Counted from the stretch's first letter, positions 25,396 through 35,655 are shown. The stretch is 64,000 nucleotides of DNA from Bacteroidales bacterium (GCA_015654535.1 JAATGU010000132.1:1-64000); one strand, 5' to 3'. Made by a program: numbers and translations. The notes: generated by a model not told the origin, from the letters alone.

Positions 25396-27453
25396 TTAAT
25401 CGTAAAAATTCCAGGAAATTCCAATCTTAAACGAGCGTGGATTAATAGGGTAGTGGGGCACATAAAATGCGTTTGATACACCCATTCCTTGATTTACATG
25501 ATAATACATCACAAAGATTCGTGTACGCTTTAAGTGCAGGTTTGCATAAATATCTACTATAGGGTAACCGCCAATCTTAACTGCGCTGGTTTCATCTTGC
25601 AGATTGAAATTTCCAATAGCCGGAGTATAGGCAGGAGCATTATATTTGGTAAAGTAGCGAACATCTGCTCCCAGTTGCAAACTGAGCACTTTCTTTGCCA
25701 ACTTTGTTTCCAAATACAGATTATGATAAAGGGAAAGTTCTGGTAAGGGAATAATAGATAGATTTCCTGACTTCTGATAGGAAATCTCATTATCTAAATG
25801 AAAGATTCCAGCCTGAAAGTTTTGACTTAAAGTAGCTCCTAAAATTTGTATGCTACCACTGTACTGTGCGGGCAAAGCGTTACTATCAAAATACGTATAG
25901 TTTTTCACATTCTCCACTCCAATTTTCAGATTGGTTCCCCATCTTTTTACGGCGAATTCTCCTTCAATTTTTGTTTTAAATTCTTTTGTAAGATCATTGT
26001 CCCAATAGAAATGGTTGGAATGATAGTGGCGCATATAAAAGGATGGCAACGTGTTGCTTATGTTACCTCGGGCAATTAACGTCACGGTGTCCTTAAATAA
26101 ACGGAAATTCAAATCCAGATTGCCTTTAACACGGAACTGACCAATGCTCTCTTTGAGCATACCCACTTCTCCTACCGCGGAATAGTGGAGTAAGTGTCCT
26201 CCTTTACGGCTTAATTCTCCACCCACATATACTTCATTCTCAGTGTATTTATCAACCGACACAGAATCTGCATTCATTAAATTGTACTGGCGAATTTCAT
26301 GAGAAATAAATCCGGTAAGTCCAGATTGAGCATATTTATTAAATCCTTCTAACAATGCTATTGCAAAGGTGTTTTTTATTGAGGTGTAGCTAGTGGAATC
26401 TCTAGAAACAAGACTGTCTTTATTGATATATGTATTGGGATAGAAGTCTTTCGCTTCTGAGAGAGAGATAAAGCTCCTGCTTGCCTTCTCTACTTTCAGT
26501 GTATGAATAAAGCTGGTAATAGGTACAAATTCAGTTTCTTTTTCTTTCTTTTCCTTTTCGCCTTCTTTTCCTTTTTCTTTTTCTTTCTTTTTCTCTCTTC
26601 TAAAACCAAGATTATAGCGTTGAGTAAAGAATGCGTAGAAATCCTTGTTCCTATTCCATGTATCAGTTAAGACAGTAGGGATATTAGCTGGTTCATAGGT
26701 TTTCTTACCTTCACTCATGGCAAGTGGATCTGTAATATAACGGTCATCCGTAATACCTCCGTTTTCAATCATCTTTAGATTGAAACTATTTAATATGAGA
26801 TGAGTTTGATAACGTTCTCCCGTATAACTTCCAAACAATGCTCCATTAAAATGAGCAGTAGACTGATCGGCATAAAATCCGCGACCATACAAATAATCAA
26901 TGTTAAACCCAAAAGCCAGACGTTTGTTGACATTTACGGAAAAGTAAGCTTTAAATCGTTCTTCTCCATTTACTTGAGATCCGGATTTATAGTAAGTCAG
27001 ATTTGTGTAAGGCATACGGGCATTGGCAAAATAGAAATCCTGGGGGTTCACATAAAAACTAGAATAAGGATCCATGAAAAGATATTGTGAAAATTCTGAA
27101 CGGTCAAAGTATATTCGGGAGAGTGAAGGGGAACCTAAATTACCTAAGTAGTTACTGTGCCCCATCACTCCTTCTACCAAATTCGAATTTTGAAAATGGT
27201 GAAAAGCTGTGTCAGCAGGAATCGGTTGTATATTTCCAAATCGTTCATCTACATGCCACATGTAGAGGTTCGGGTCAATTGACGCTGTATTTACTTCAGT
27301 ACTATCTTTTTTCTTTTCGTCTCTCGGATCGTTCGTTCCATTATTAGTTGTGGACCTACTACTATTTAATAGTTGGTCTGTGGCTATTTGTGCATGGATG
27401 GATGCCTGAGTAAAAGCCATCAAAAGTATGTATATTAATAATATCCTTTTCAT
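25396..27453 (-). CDS. Porin_10-type putative outer-membrane porin
   Basis: A barrel protein of about 685 residues. The signal peptide begins MKRILLIYILLMAFTQASIHA, followed by a short Ser/Asn-rich spacer and the family start LYMWHVDERFGNIQPIPADT. Many aromatic-rich strands follow, ending FKIGISWNFYD. A striking Lys/Glu tract (KKKEKEKGKEGEKEKKEKE) interrupts one strand pair near residue 290 and should form a highly charged loop. Proteins of this family are predicted porins of unknown cargo. The start at 27453 is chosen for the signal peptide. It is translationally close to the solute-binding-protein gene that follows. Confidence 0.82.
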   Translation of the reverse strand: MKRILLIYILLMAFTQASIHAQIATDQLLNSSRSTTNNGTNDPRDEKKKDSTEVNTASIDPNLYMWHVDERFGNIQPIPADTAFHHFQNSNLVEGVMGHSNYLGNLGSPSLSRIYFDRSEFSQYLFMDPYSSFYVNPQDFYFANARMPYTNLTYYKSGSQVNGEERFKAYFSVNVNKRLAFGFNIDYLYGRGFYADQSTAHFNGALFGSYTGERYQTHLILNSFNLKMIENGGITDDRYITDPLAMSEGKKTYEPANIPTVLTDTWNRNKDFYAFFTQRYNLGFRREKKKEKEKGKEGEKEKKEKETEFVPITSFIHTLKVEKASRSFISLSEAKDFYPNTYINKDSLVSRDSTSYTSIKNTFAIALLEGFNKYAQSGLTGFISHEIRQYNLMNADSVSVDKYTENEVYVGGELSRKGGHLLHYSAVGEVGMLKESIGQFRVKGNLDLNFRLFKDTVTLIARGNISNTLPSFYMRHYHSNHFYWDNDLTKEFKTKIEGEFAVKRWGTNLKIGVENVKNYTYFDSNALPAQYSGSIQILGATLSQNFQAGIFHLDNEISYQKSGNLSIIPLPELSLYHNLYLETKLAKKVLSLQLGADVRYFTKYNAPAYTPAIGNFNLQDETSAVKIGGYPIVDIYANLHLKRTRIFVMYYHVNQGMGVSNAFYVPHYPINPRSFKIGISWNFYD

Positions 27454-27462
27454 AATTAGGCG

Positions 27463-27470
27463 CAAATATA
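27463..27470 (-). promoter_or_regulatory. -7 element (TATATTTG) for the porin/solute-binding-protein operon
   Basis: An exact TAnnTTTG on the minus strand ends nine bases before the porin ATG, leaving a very short leader. Confidence 0.45.
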
Positions 27471-27539
27471 CAACAAAAAACAATTCGGAAGGATTATTTA
27501 TTAAGCACGTTCATTCAAATGAACCTTTTTTTTGTTTTT

Positions 27540-29855
27540 TTACTTGCTAATGAGGGGAATTGTTAATTTAGCATTTGCTTTAATTAGATAGTTAGTATTA
27601 AAAACCTGAATAGATACGTCTGTATCTGTTAGGTTACTGACTTCCATCTTTTTCTGACTGATTTTTAAGAGTAGAAAGTGCCCGTTGAAATTTACCTTGA
27701 AAGCATATGAAGTCCATTTTAGAGGGATGAGAGGTTCGAACGAAGCTTTCCCGTTTTTTAATTTCATCCCCGCAAAGCCTTCTACCAAGGCTAGCCAACT
27801 ACCAGGCATACTGGTAATATGCAGTCCTTCTTTTAAGTCATTATTATAGTCGTCTAAATCTAAACGAGTGGCTTTCAGAAAAAGATCATAAGCTTTTTCA
27901 ATTTCTCCGATACGGGCAGCTAGAATTGAATGCACAAAATAGGAGAGAGACGACTCATGAAGTGTACGTGGCTCGTAAAATTGAAAGTTCCTTTTTACTG
28001 TTTCCTTATCAAAATCATTTCGGTACAAATAAATGCCTAAAAGAACATCACTTTGTTTGATAAAGCATGAACGTAGAATTCTGTCCCAAGACCAATGCTG
28101 ACTGATAGGGCGTTCTTCCGAATTAATGTCAGTTACCAGATTGAGTTCCTTATCCATATACCCATCTTGCTGAACAAATATACCTTTTTCTTTATCTTTA
28201 GGGAAGTACATTTTTTCAATAATATCTTTCCATCTTTTCGTTTCTGCCAACTGAAAGTTCGTTTTTTGTAGTATTCTTTGGTAATCTTCAGGATAGTTAA
28301 GCCTTACTAATTCCAGATAACGAAGAGTTGATTCCAAATTCTGAACGCAGCTATAATTAGTGTACCAGTTATTATCTACATTGTTTTCATATTCGTTGGG
28401 CCCCGTAACTCCTAATAGCACATACTGTTTCTTTGGAGTGGAAAAAGAAACTCTTTGACTCCAGAAACGAGAAATGCCAATAAGAACTTCCAGACCATAC
28501 TTTGCCACATACTCCGTTTTTCCTGTATAGCTGGTATACAGATCAATGGTATATGCAATAATACCATTACGATGGATTTCTTCAAAAGAAATTTCCCATT
28601 CGTTGTGGCATTCTTCTCCATCCATCGTTACCATTGGGTAAAGCGCAGCTCCATTTTTGAATCCCAGCATTTCGGCATTTTCTATTGCTTTCGGCAAATG
28701 ATTGTATCGGTAAAGCAACAGGTTAATAGCTAAGTCTTCTGAATTTGCAAGTAAATAGTAAGGAATGCAGCATAGTTCTGTATTCCATTGAGTATTTCCT
28801 CCATATTTTTCACCGGTAAAACCTTTTGAACCAATATTTAGTCTGGGATCATCACCTTTGTAATTTTGACGTATTTGAAAAATATTGAAACGTATGGCTT
28901 GCTGAACCTCTTCATCTCCTTCTATCTGTACATCCATTTTGTCCCAAATATTGTTCCATTCTTTCTGTTGCTCATATAAGAGATCGTCCCATCCTTCATT
29001 CTTTGCCTTCTGAGCTTCATGGATAGATTGTTCAACCAGCTTTTTCCGATCACAATAAAGCGAAGATACGATTGCGGTATATTTTATTAAAGATAACGTT
29101 TCTCCGGGTTTAACTTCGCCACCTACACTAAAGCCTACTAACTTTTCTTTTTCAATCCGGATAGGCCGACTGGTTATCTCTTTATTATTTTTAAATAATT
29201 GATAAGTCATGGCACAGCATACCTGAGAGTCCTCACGCTTTGTTTGAGTCCATAATAATGCATACTCATGCGTTGTTTCCGCACGAATAATATTCCACAT
29301 TTTTTCATTGAAATTTGAGCTTTCATGTATTACATCTCCATTGATATAAGGAAGAAGAGATATTTTCCCTTCATAATTAATGGAAGTAACGCTGTATTTT
29401 ATCAGACAAAGATTCAAATGAACCATACTGTAAAAGTGTTCTACATGAATCTGTAAAGTATGTCCTTTGGGAGAAGAGACTGTAAATGTTCGCTTTGAAA
29501 GGCCTTCTTTCATAACCAGCCTGCGCTCAAATTTCTCTATATCCCATTCTCCTAAATTGAGTTCTTCATCTATCAGCCTAAGATTAATTCCACTCCAGTA
29601 GGGAGCATTGGGCATCCGGGAAAAGAAGCTCGGATAACCATTTTTCCACCATCCCACTCTTGTACGATCCTGAAAATAGATACCAGCGAGATAAGATCCT
29701 TGGAGTGTATCCCCTGTATAGGCTTCTTCAAAATTTCCTCTTTGTCCAATCCTTCCATTGCCCATACTGAATATGCTTTCAGAGGCTCTTAGATTCTTTA
29801 CATGAAAATCATCTTCAATAATATTCCATCCGTCTACTTTAAAGTATCTATTCAT
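27540..29855 (-). CDS. GH65 glycoside phosphorylase, probably maltose phosphorylase
   Basis: A 771-residue GH65 protein with the full family layout: N-terminal beta-sandwich (SIFSMGNGRIGQRGNFEE), catalytic (alpha/alpha)6 barrel and C-terminal jelly roll. The catalytic acid is Glu488 in GVTGPNEYENNVDNNWYTN, the position used in Lactobacillus maltose phosphorylase. The phosphate-site segment NGGAALYPM-like (KNGAALYPMVTMDGEEC) is present. It has no signal peptide, so it acts in the cytoplasm on imported maltose, giving glucose and beta-glucose-1-phosphate. Kojibiose or trehalose as substrate cannot be excluded. It is the last gene of the lacI-MFS-GH65 group; no beta-phosphoglucomutase is beside it. 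Confidence 0.88.
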   Translation of the reverse strand: MNRYFKVDGWNIIEDDFHVKNLRASESIFSMGNGRIGQRGNFEEAYTGDTLQGSYLAGIYFQDRTRVGWWKNGYPSFFSRMPNAPYWSGINLRLIDEELNLGEWDIEKFERRLVMKEGLSKRTFTVSSPKGHTLQIHVEHFYSMVHLNLCLIKYSVTSINYEGKISLLPYINGDVIHESSNFNEKMWNIIRAETTHEYALLWTQTKREDSQVCCAMTYQLFKNNKEITSRPIRIEKEKLVGFSVGGEVKPGETLSLIKYTAIVSSLYCDRKKLVEQSIHEAQKAKNEGWDDLLYEQQKEWNNIWDKMDVQIEGDEEVQQAIRFNIFQIRQNYKGDDPRLNIGSKGFTGEKYGGNTQWNTELCCIPYYLLANSEDLAINLLLYRYNHLPKAIENAEMLGFKNGAALYPMVTMDGEECHNEWEISFEEIHRNGIIAYTIDLYTSYTGKTEYVAKYGLEVLIGISRFWSQRVSFSTPKKQYVLLGVTGPNEYENNVDNNWYTNYSCVQNLESTLRYLELVRLNYPEDYQRILQKTNFQLAETKRWKDIIEKMYFPKDKEKGIFVQQDGYMDKELNLVTDINSEERPISQHWSWDRILRSCFIKQSDVLLGIYLYRNDFDKETVKRNFQFYEPRTLHESSLSYFVHSILAARIGEIEKAYDLFLKATRLDLDDYNNDLKEGLHITSMPGSWLALVEGFAGMKLKNGKASFEPLIPLKWTSYAFKVNFNGHFLLLKISQKKMEVSNLTDTDVSIQVFNTNYLIKANAKLTIPLISK

Positions 29856-29959
29856 TTTTTATAGGTTCTTGTTCACTTTAGGTGATGCTTCTTTCTTTAT
29901 CAATAGCTGCGGCAAGGTAATAAAAAATTGAGTAATATACTCTTTTTACTCTTATTTTT

Positions 29960-31279
29960 CTATTGTTTTTCTTCCTTCTCTAAAATGGTTTCTTTAATTA
30001 GATAGACACAAACAGCTCCAATGATAAGAAATATCCCCCCAAGAACTAACATGTGCACTTGTTTACCACCTGTTAGGTGAAGCAATCCGCCACCAACTAA
30101 GGCCGCTACTATTTGAGGAATACAAATGGTTCCATTGAATAGTCCTAAATAAGCACCCATGTTTTTTCCTGAAATTGAATTGGTTAGAATCGTAAAAGGC
30201 ATCGCTAACATTGCAGCCCATGCAAACCCTATTGCAAAAAATGAGGCAAACAACAGGTATTGGCTATGTACAAAGAGAGTGGAGATAAATCCGAGACCTC
30301 CCAGTGCCAGACTTAATGAATAAGCAAATTTACGGGATTTAAATAGTGGAAGGACAATAGCCCAGCAAACAGACCCGATAGCTTGTACGGCAAACAATAC
30401 ACCCACCCAGTTTCCGGCTTCCTGATATTCCGCAGATCCGGTGTTGCTGGTTCCCCATACATTATTGGCAATAGCTCCATTTGTATAAGTCCACATATAC
30501 ATAAAAGCAGCCCATGAGAAAAACTGAACTAATCCCACGGTCCAGAATACTTTAGGCGCATGCTTTAAGAGCGAAAAAAAGTCTGTTTTCTCTTTTTTCT
30601 CCGCAGCAGTGATGTGGTGAAATTCTTCAAATTCTTTGGGAGGCATCTCTTTTACTTTTAAACTGGTATAGATTACACAAAAAATCAGGATAGCAGCACC
30701 AATGTAAAAGGAGTAAATCACAGAGTCGGGAACAAGGCCTTTTTTTGCAATATTACTGATTCCAATAAATGTAAAAATAAACGGAAACAGATATCCTACC
30801 AGACTTCCGGCGTTGCACAAGAAACTTTGGATGGAGTAAGCAAGTCCTTTTTGTTTTTCGTTTACAAGGTCTCCTACCAGCATTTTAAAAGGCTGCATTG
30901 CCATGTTAATGGATGTATCCAGAAACATGAGAGCAATCAGCCCAAAAGTCATGGCATTGATGATGTGAGTAAAACTTCCCGCATTGGGTAACAGACACAT
31001 AACCAGTACTGCTACGATTGAACCAATAAAAAGATAAGGAATCCGTCGTCCCCAACGTGTCCACGTTTTATCACTGGCGGAACCAATCAGTGGCTGTACA
31101 ATGATTCCGGCAAGAGGAGGTAGAATCCAGAAGTAACTTAAATTATGCGGGTCGGCACCCAGTGTTGAAAATATACGACTGATGTTTGCGCTTTGAAGAG
31201 CATATGCAATTTGAACGCCAAAGAAGCCGAAGCTAATGTTCCAAAGTTTGCCAAAGCTTAAATCTGGTTTTGTTTTCAT
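29960..31279 (-). CDS. MFS disaccharide (maltose) transporter, SLC45-like
   Basis: A 439-residue, 12-helix major facilitator protein. It starts FGKLWNISFGFFGVQIAYALQ, with QPLIGSASDKTWTRWGRR between helices 2 and 3, the hallmark of the SLC45/sucrose-maltose symporter group. It lies between the LacI regulator and the GH65 phosphorylase and is predicted to move maltose across the inner membrane with protons for phosphorolysis. Intergenic gaps of about 127 and 104 bases separate it from its neighbours. Confidence 0.88.
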   Translation of the reverse strand: MKTKPDLSFGKLWNISFGFFGVQIAYALQSANISRIFSTLGADPHNLSYFWILPPLAGIIVQPLIGSASDKTWTRWGRRIPYLFIGSIVAVLVMCLLPNAGSFTHIINAMTFGLIALMFLDTSINMAMQPFKMLVGDLVNEKQKGLAYSIQSFLCNAGSLVGYLFPFIFTFIGISNIAKKGLVPDSVIYSFYIGAAILIFCVIYTSLKVKEMPPKEFEEFHHITAAEKKEKTDFFSLLKHAPKVFWTVGLVQFFSWAAFMYMWTYTNGAIANNVWGTSNTGSAEYQEAGNWVGVLFAVQAIGSVCWAIVLPLFKSRKFAYSLSLALGGLGFISTLFVHSQYLLFASFFAIGFAWAAMLAMPFTILTNSISGKNMGAYLGLFNGTICIPQIVAALVGGGLLHLTGGKQVHMLVLGGIFLIIGAVCVYLIKETILEKEEKQ

Positions 31280-31406
31280 TCTTTATTATGATTTAAAAAT
31301 GGTTTGAATTCATTTTTTTATTTTGTTTTAATTTGATTCATTGTTTATTCTATCCTTTTTGACTTTGTGCATTAGGAGGTATGTCTATATGAATTCTTGT
31401 TTTTAA

Positions 31407-32423
31407 TTATTTGGTTGTCCCACGGATAACAAGATTTGTTTTCACAATTCGATTATTAATCCTTTTTTCATCCGAATTTTTATTTTCAAGTTTATCTATT
31501 AACAGATTGATGGCACTTTCACCCACTTCCTTTCCATGTTGTTCCACAGTGGTGAGCTTTGGATCCGTGGATTGGGCAATAATTCCGTCAGAAAAGCCAC
31601 AGATAGATACTTCCTCCGGAATTTTTAGTCCTACCAATTTACACGAATATAAAATTCCGGAGGCTGTTTCGTCATTAATGGCAAAGAAACCATCGGGACG
31701 ATCAACCGATTCGAGAATATCCGGAGTAATTCCAATGGCCTGTTCCCGGGTGTCACAAACTTTAATCATACTATCATCTACATGAATCTTATATTTTCTC
31801 ATAGCATCCAAATAACCATTCCTGCGATTTTTTGCAATCTCCAGATGAAAAGGAGCACTATAGTAAAAGATACGTTTGCATCCCGTTTGAATCATATATT
31901 CCACAGCGGCAAAAGCTCCGGCATAGTCATCGACCACTACTCGTTCAGTGTTGACACCCGTACAAATCCGGTCATAAAATACAATTGGAATATTATTATC
32001 CAGTAACTCTTGATAATGCTCATAGTGAGAAGTGTCTTTGGCCAATGAGGCAATAACACCACAAACCCGTGATGCAAGAAACGTATGAACAATCTTCACT
32101 TCACGTTCATACTCCTCATTGGACTGAGCCACGATAATATTATATCCCGATTTGGAGGCAATCTCTTCAATGCCATCTAATACACAAGAAAAGAAATGAT
32201 GGACAAACTGAGGAATAATTACTCCAATGGTATTTGAACGACTCGTGCGCAAATTCAGAGCCAACTCATTCGGCTTATAATTATGTTTGTGCGCGTAGTC
32301 ATTTATATTGTTACGAGTTTCTTCACTGATATCCGGGTTATTTTTGAGCGCTCTCGACACCGTGGAAGGAGAGACATTCAATGCCTTGGCTATATCTTTT
32401 ATTGTAATCTGAGGTTTATTCAT
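31407..32423 (-). CDS. LacI family transcriptional regulator of the alpha-glucan locus
   Basis: A 338-residue LacI/GalR regulator. The N-terminal helix-turn-helix (TIKDIAKALNVSPSTVSRAL) is followed by the hinge (YKPNELALNLRTSRSNTIGV) and a periplasmic-binding-protein-like sensor (CGFSDGIIAQSTDPKLTTVEQ). It is transcribed away from the SusC gene. A LacI-type operator lies between their promoters (32541-32554), so it probably controls both directions in response to maltose or a maltodextrin. This is not the SusR type of regulator used by the classical starch operon of B. thetaiotaomicron. Confidence 0.93.
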   Translation of the reverse strand: MNKPQITIKDIAKALNVSPSTVSRALKNNPDISEETRNNINDYAHKHNYKPNELALNLRTSRSNTIGVIIPQFVHHFFSCVLDGIEEIASKSGYNIIVAQSNEEYEREVKIVHTFLASRVCGVIASLAKDTSHYEHYQELLDNNIPIVFYDRICTGVNTERVVVDDYAGAFAAVEYMIQTGCKRIFYYSAPFHLEIAKNRRNGYLDAMRKYKIHVDDSMIKVCDTREQAIGITPDILESVDRPDGFFAINDETASGILYSCKLVGLKIPEEVSICGFSDGIIAQSTDPKLTTVEQHGKEVGESAINLLIDKLENKNSDEKRINNRIVKTNLVIRGTTK

Positions 32424-32478
32424 AATGTGTGATTCTAAGTTTTAGCCCAAGGTTATGTTCTTTTTAATATTCTCCCTA

Positions 32479-32486
32479 CAAAAATA
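32479..32486 (-). promoter_or_regulatory. -7 element (TATTTTTG) for lacI
   Basis: An exact TAnnTTTG on the minus strand 55 bases upstream of the lacI ATG. Confidence 0.5.
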
Positions 32487-32540
32487 GAATATTTGTCTCT
32501 AATTGTTTAGATGAGTTATTTATTAGCCGTATAATTGGGG

Positions 32541-32554
32541 TGCAAACGATTGCA
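32541..32554. promoter_or_regulatory. LacI-family operator
   Basis: TGCAAACGATTGCA is a near-perfect palindrome with the central CG and the flanking GCAA/TTGC halves typical of LacI/GalR operators. It sits between the divergent -7 elements of lacI and susC, about 56 bases upstream of the susC element. That distance would suit activation of, or action at a distance on, susC rather than simple blocking of its -7. Confidence 0.75.
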
Positions 32555-32609
32555 CAGCAAAAATATAGAAATCAAGGTATTATTAGCAGAAACAATAGTT
32601 AATAAACTC

Positions 32610-32617
32610 TATTTTTG
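32610..32617 (+). promoter_or_regulatory. -7 element (TATTTTTG) for the alpha-glucan susC operon
   Basis: An exact TAnnTTTG 90 bases upstream of the preferred susC start at 32707, leaving a leader of about 80 nt. It supports rejecting the longer frame beginning at 32626, which would start almost at the transcript's 5' end. Confidence 0.5.
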
Positions 32618-32706
32618 TTCTATGGTTGAGTTGGGATGTTAGAATCAATTCAATTCTATTTGAGAATCTATTATTTATTATATTGTTAACTTTAATTTTT
32701 AAATGC

Positions 32707-35655
32707 ATGAAGCAAGTTAATCTTAAACTCGTGAAAACAGTCCTACCGATATTGATGGGATTGTTCTTGTCGATTGGCGTCTTTGCTCAACAGGTCACTA
32801 TTACAGGTGTTGTAAGAGATGCAAAGGGAGAGCCTATTATTGGTGCAAACATTGCTGTTAAGGGCACCACCAATGGTACAATATCCGATCTAAATGGAGC
32901 GTTCTATCTTCAAGCTCCTCAAAATTCAGTCCTAACTATTTCTTTTATTGGCTATAAAGCAGTAGATGTAAAAGCATCTAAAAATCTGAATGTGGTTTTG
33001 CAGGAAGATGCCGTAGTGCTTGAAGGAACAATAGTCATTGGTTATGGTACAGTAAAGAAGAGTGATGCGACCGGATCCTTAACTGCAATCAAACCAGATA
33101 AACTCAACCGCGGCCTTACTACAACAGCTACAGATCTGATTACAGGTAAAATAGCTGGTGTAAATGTAACATCAGATGGTGGAGCTCCAGGTGGTGATGT
33201 GACAATCCGTATTCGTGGTGGATCTTCTTTATCTGCAAGTAATAAACCTCTTATTGTTATTGATGGTCTTCCTATTGATAATGAAGGTATTAAAGGGGTC
33301 TCTAACATGTTAAGCACAATCAATCCGAATGATATTGAAACATTTACCGTTCTAAAAGATGCTTCTGCTACTGCTATTTACGGATCGCGTGCTTCCAATG
33401 GTGTAATTATTATTACTACAAAGAAAGGTGAAAAAGGTTCTCGTCCACAGGTGTCGTATGATGGGAATGTATCGGTAAGTACAAAAGTGAAAAGTATTGA
33501 TGTAATGTCTTCTGATGATTTTCGTAATTTTGTAACTACTAGTTTTGGAGCAACATCGAGTGCAGCTGCCTTATTAGGTAAAGCAAATACCAACTGGCAA
33601 GATGAGATATTCCGTACAGCTATCGGACATGATCATAATGTGACTGTTACTGGTGGATTAAAAAATATGCCTTATCGTGTATCTTTTGGTTACACCAATC
33701 AAAATGGTATTCTTGAAACTTCTAGCTTTGAGCGTTATACAGGATCATTTAATTTGAGCCCTTCTTTTTTTGATAATAGTTTAAAAGTGAATATCAATGC
33801 AAAAGGGATGATCTCAAATAATCGTTTTGCAGATACAGGAGCTATAGGATCTGCATTAGCATTTGACCCCACTCAACCGGTGATGGATGGCAATAGTAAG
33901 TATGGTGGATATTTTGCATGGGAAGATGGTGGTCAGTTTATATCTATAGCAACTAAAAACCCTGTTTCTATGTTGCAACAAAAGAGAGATGAAGCAAATT
34001 CAAAAGATCTTATTGCCAATGCACAATTTGACTATACATTCCCTTTCCTTCGAGACTTGCATGCTAATCTTAATTTAGGTATGGATGTTGCGAAGGGTAC
34101 TCAGGATACTTATTATCCTAAAGAATCTCCAATAGGATATGTTGAAAACGGAAAAACTGGTTCTGAAACAATAGATAAATATAATAACTTATTGGATTTT
34201 TATTTGCAATATTCAAAAGACTTTAATGACATTCATCATTTTGATATTATGGGAGGATATTCTTGGCAACATTTCCACAGAACCACAGAAAATGCTTATA
34301 ACAATCTTGATGCAACAAACCCAACCAGCTATATCTTCAAAACTGAAAGCTATTTAGTTTCGTTCTTTGGTCGTTTAAATTATTCTTTTAAAAACAAGTA
34401 TTTGTTTACAGCAACCTTGCGTGATGATGGTACTTCTCGTTTCGCCTCAAATAATCGCTGGGGACTTTTCCCTTCTGTTGCATTGGGGTGGAAAATTAAA
34501 GAAGAATCTTTCCTGAAAGATGTGAATTCTATTTCAGATCTTAAGCTGCGTTTGGGATATGGCATTACAGGTCAGCAGGATATTTCTCAGGGAGATTATT
34601 CTTATATGGCTACCTATTATGCTGGTCAGGATGGCGCTTATTATCAATTTGGTAATCAATTTGTTAGTATATCTCGTCCAAATGGGTATAATCCTAATTT
34701 GAAGTGGGAACAAACAACCACATGGAATGCCGGTTTAGACTTTGGTTTTCTCAATAATCGGATAACATCGTCTTTGGATTATTATTATCGTAAAACAAAG
34801 GATTTAATCAATCAGATAGAAATACCTCTGGGTACTAACTTTATAAATCAAATAGTAAGTAATATTGGTTCATTAAAGAATGAAGGAATAGAATTTGCAA
34901 TCAATGGTAAAGCTATTTCGAATAAAAACTGGGTTTGGGACTTAGGTTTTAATGTCGCTTGGAATGCCAATAAAGTTACCAAATTAACTGCACAAGACAA
35001 TGCGGCGACGATGGTTGCTGTTGCTACGAGTGGAATTGATGGAGGAACCGGAACAAAGATTCAAGCAAATGGAATAGGGCATCCGGCAAATTCTTTCTAC
35101 GTCTATGAACAAGTTTACGATAAAGCAGGAAAACCAATTGAAGGACTTTATGTAGACCGTAATAATGATGGCGTTATTAATGATAAAGATCTTTATTTTT
35201 ATAAAAAACCAGCTGGCGATGTGGTTATGGGTTTAACTTCAAAATTGATTTATAAATCATGGGATTTCAGTTTTTCTTTGCGAGCTAATCTTGGCAACTA
35301 TGTTTATAACAATGTAGCTTCATCGAATGCAGCTATTAGTGAAGGTAGTATCAATAATAAAGGTTATTTGTCTAACAGACCTCTTTCCGCTTTTAAAACT
35401 AATTTCCAAAATATGAATGTACTTTCTGATTATTATGTTACTAATGCTTCATTTCTACGTTGTGATAACATTACTTTAGGATATACGTTCAATAATTTAT
35501 TTGGAAAACTTGGTGGACGTGTTTATGGCACAGTCCAAAATCCCTTTGTAATTACAAAATATGATGGTCTTGATCCTGAAGTGAAAGATGGTATTGATAA
35601 GAATGTTTATCCACGTCCGTTAGTTGGCCTTCTTGGTCTAAGCCTTAATTTTTAA
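32707..35655 (+). CDS. SusC-like TonB-dependent transporter (alpha-glucan locus)
   Basis: A 982-residue SusC-family outer-membrane transporter. Signal peptide (LKLVKTVLPILMGLFLSIGVFA), N-terminal carboxypeptidase-regulatory-like domain (VTGVVRDAKGEPIIGANIAVKG) and plug domain (IVIGYGTVKKSDATGSL, VNVTSDGGAPGGDVTIRIRGG) are followed by a 22-strand barrel. With the SusD partner it imports oligosaccharides in a TonB-dependent way. No STN signalling domain is present, which agrees with control by LacI rather than an anti-sigma system. Gap to susD is 19 bases. Confidence 0.95.
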   Translation: MKQVNLKLVKTVLPILMGLFLSIGVFAQQVTITGVVRDAKGEPIIGANIAVKGTTNGTISDLNGAFYLQAPQNSVLTISFIGYKAVDVKASKNLNVVLQEDAVVLEGTIVIGYGTVKKSDATGSLTAIKPDKLNRGLTTTATDLITGKIAGVNVTSDGGAPGGDVTIRIRGGSSLSASNKPLIVIDGLPIDNEGIKGVSNMLSTINPNDIETFTVLKDASATAIYGSRASNGVIIITTKKGEKGSRPQVSYDGNVSVSTKVKSIDVMSSDDFRNFVTTSFGATSSAAALLGKANTNWQDEIFRTAIGHDHNVTVTGGLKNMPYRVSFGYTNQNGILETSSFERYTGSFNLSPSFFDNSLKVNINAKGMISNNRFADTGAIGSALAFDPTQPVMDGNSKYGGYFAWEDGGQFISIATKNPVSMLQQKRDEANSKDLIANAQFDYTFPFLRDLHANLNLGMDVAKGTQDTYYPKESPIGYVENGKTGSETIDKYNNLLDFYLQYSKDFNDIHHFDIMGGYSWQHFHRTTENAYNNLDATNPTSYIFKTESYLVSFFGRLNYSFKNKYLFTATLRDDGTSRFASNNRWGLFPSVALGWKIKEESFLKDVNSISDLKLRLGYGITGQQDISQGDYSYMATYYAGQDGAYYQFGNQFVSISRPNGYNPNLKWEQTTTWNAGLDFGFLNNRITSSLDYYYRKTKDLINQIEIPLGTNFINQIVSNIGSLKNEGIEFAINGKAISNKNWVWDLGFNVAWNANKVTKLTAQDNAATMVAVATSGIDGGTGTKIQANGIGHPANSFYVYEQVYDKAGKPIEGLYVDRNNDGVINDKDLYFYKKPAGDVVMGLTSKLIYKSWDFSFSLRANLGNYVYNNVASSNAAISEGSINNKGYLSNRPLSAFKTNFQNMNVLSDYYVTNASFLRCDNITLGYTFNNLFGKLGGRVYGTVQNPFVITKYDGLDPEVKDGIDKNVYPRPLVGLLGLSLNF

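Noticed and set aside
32626..32706. An upstream in-frame start for the alpha-glucan SusC
   Set aside because: It is almost at the predicted transcript start and would place about 27 residues before an otherwise normal signal peptide.
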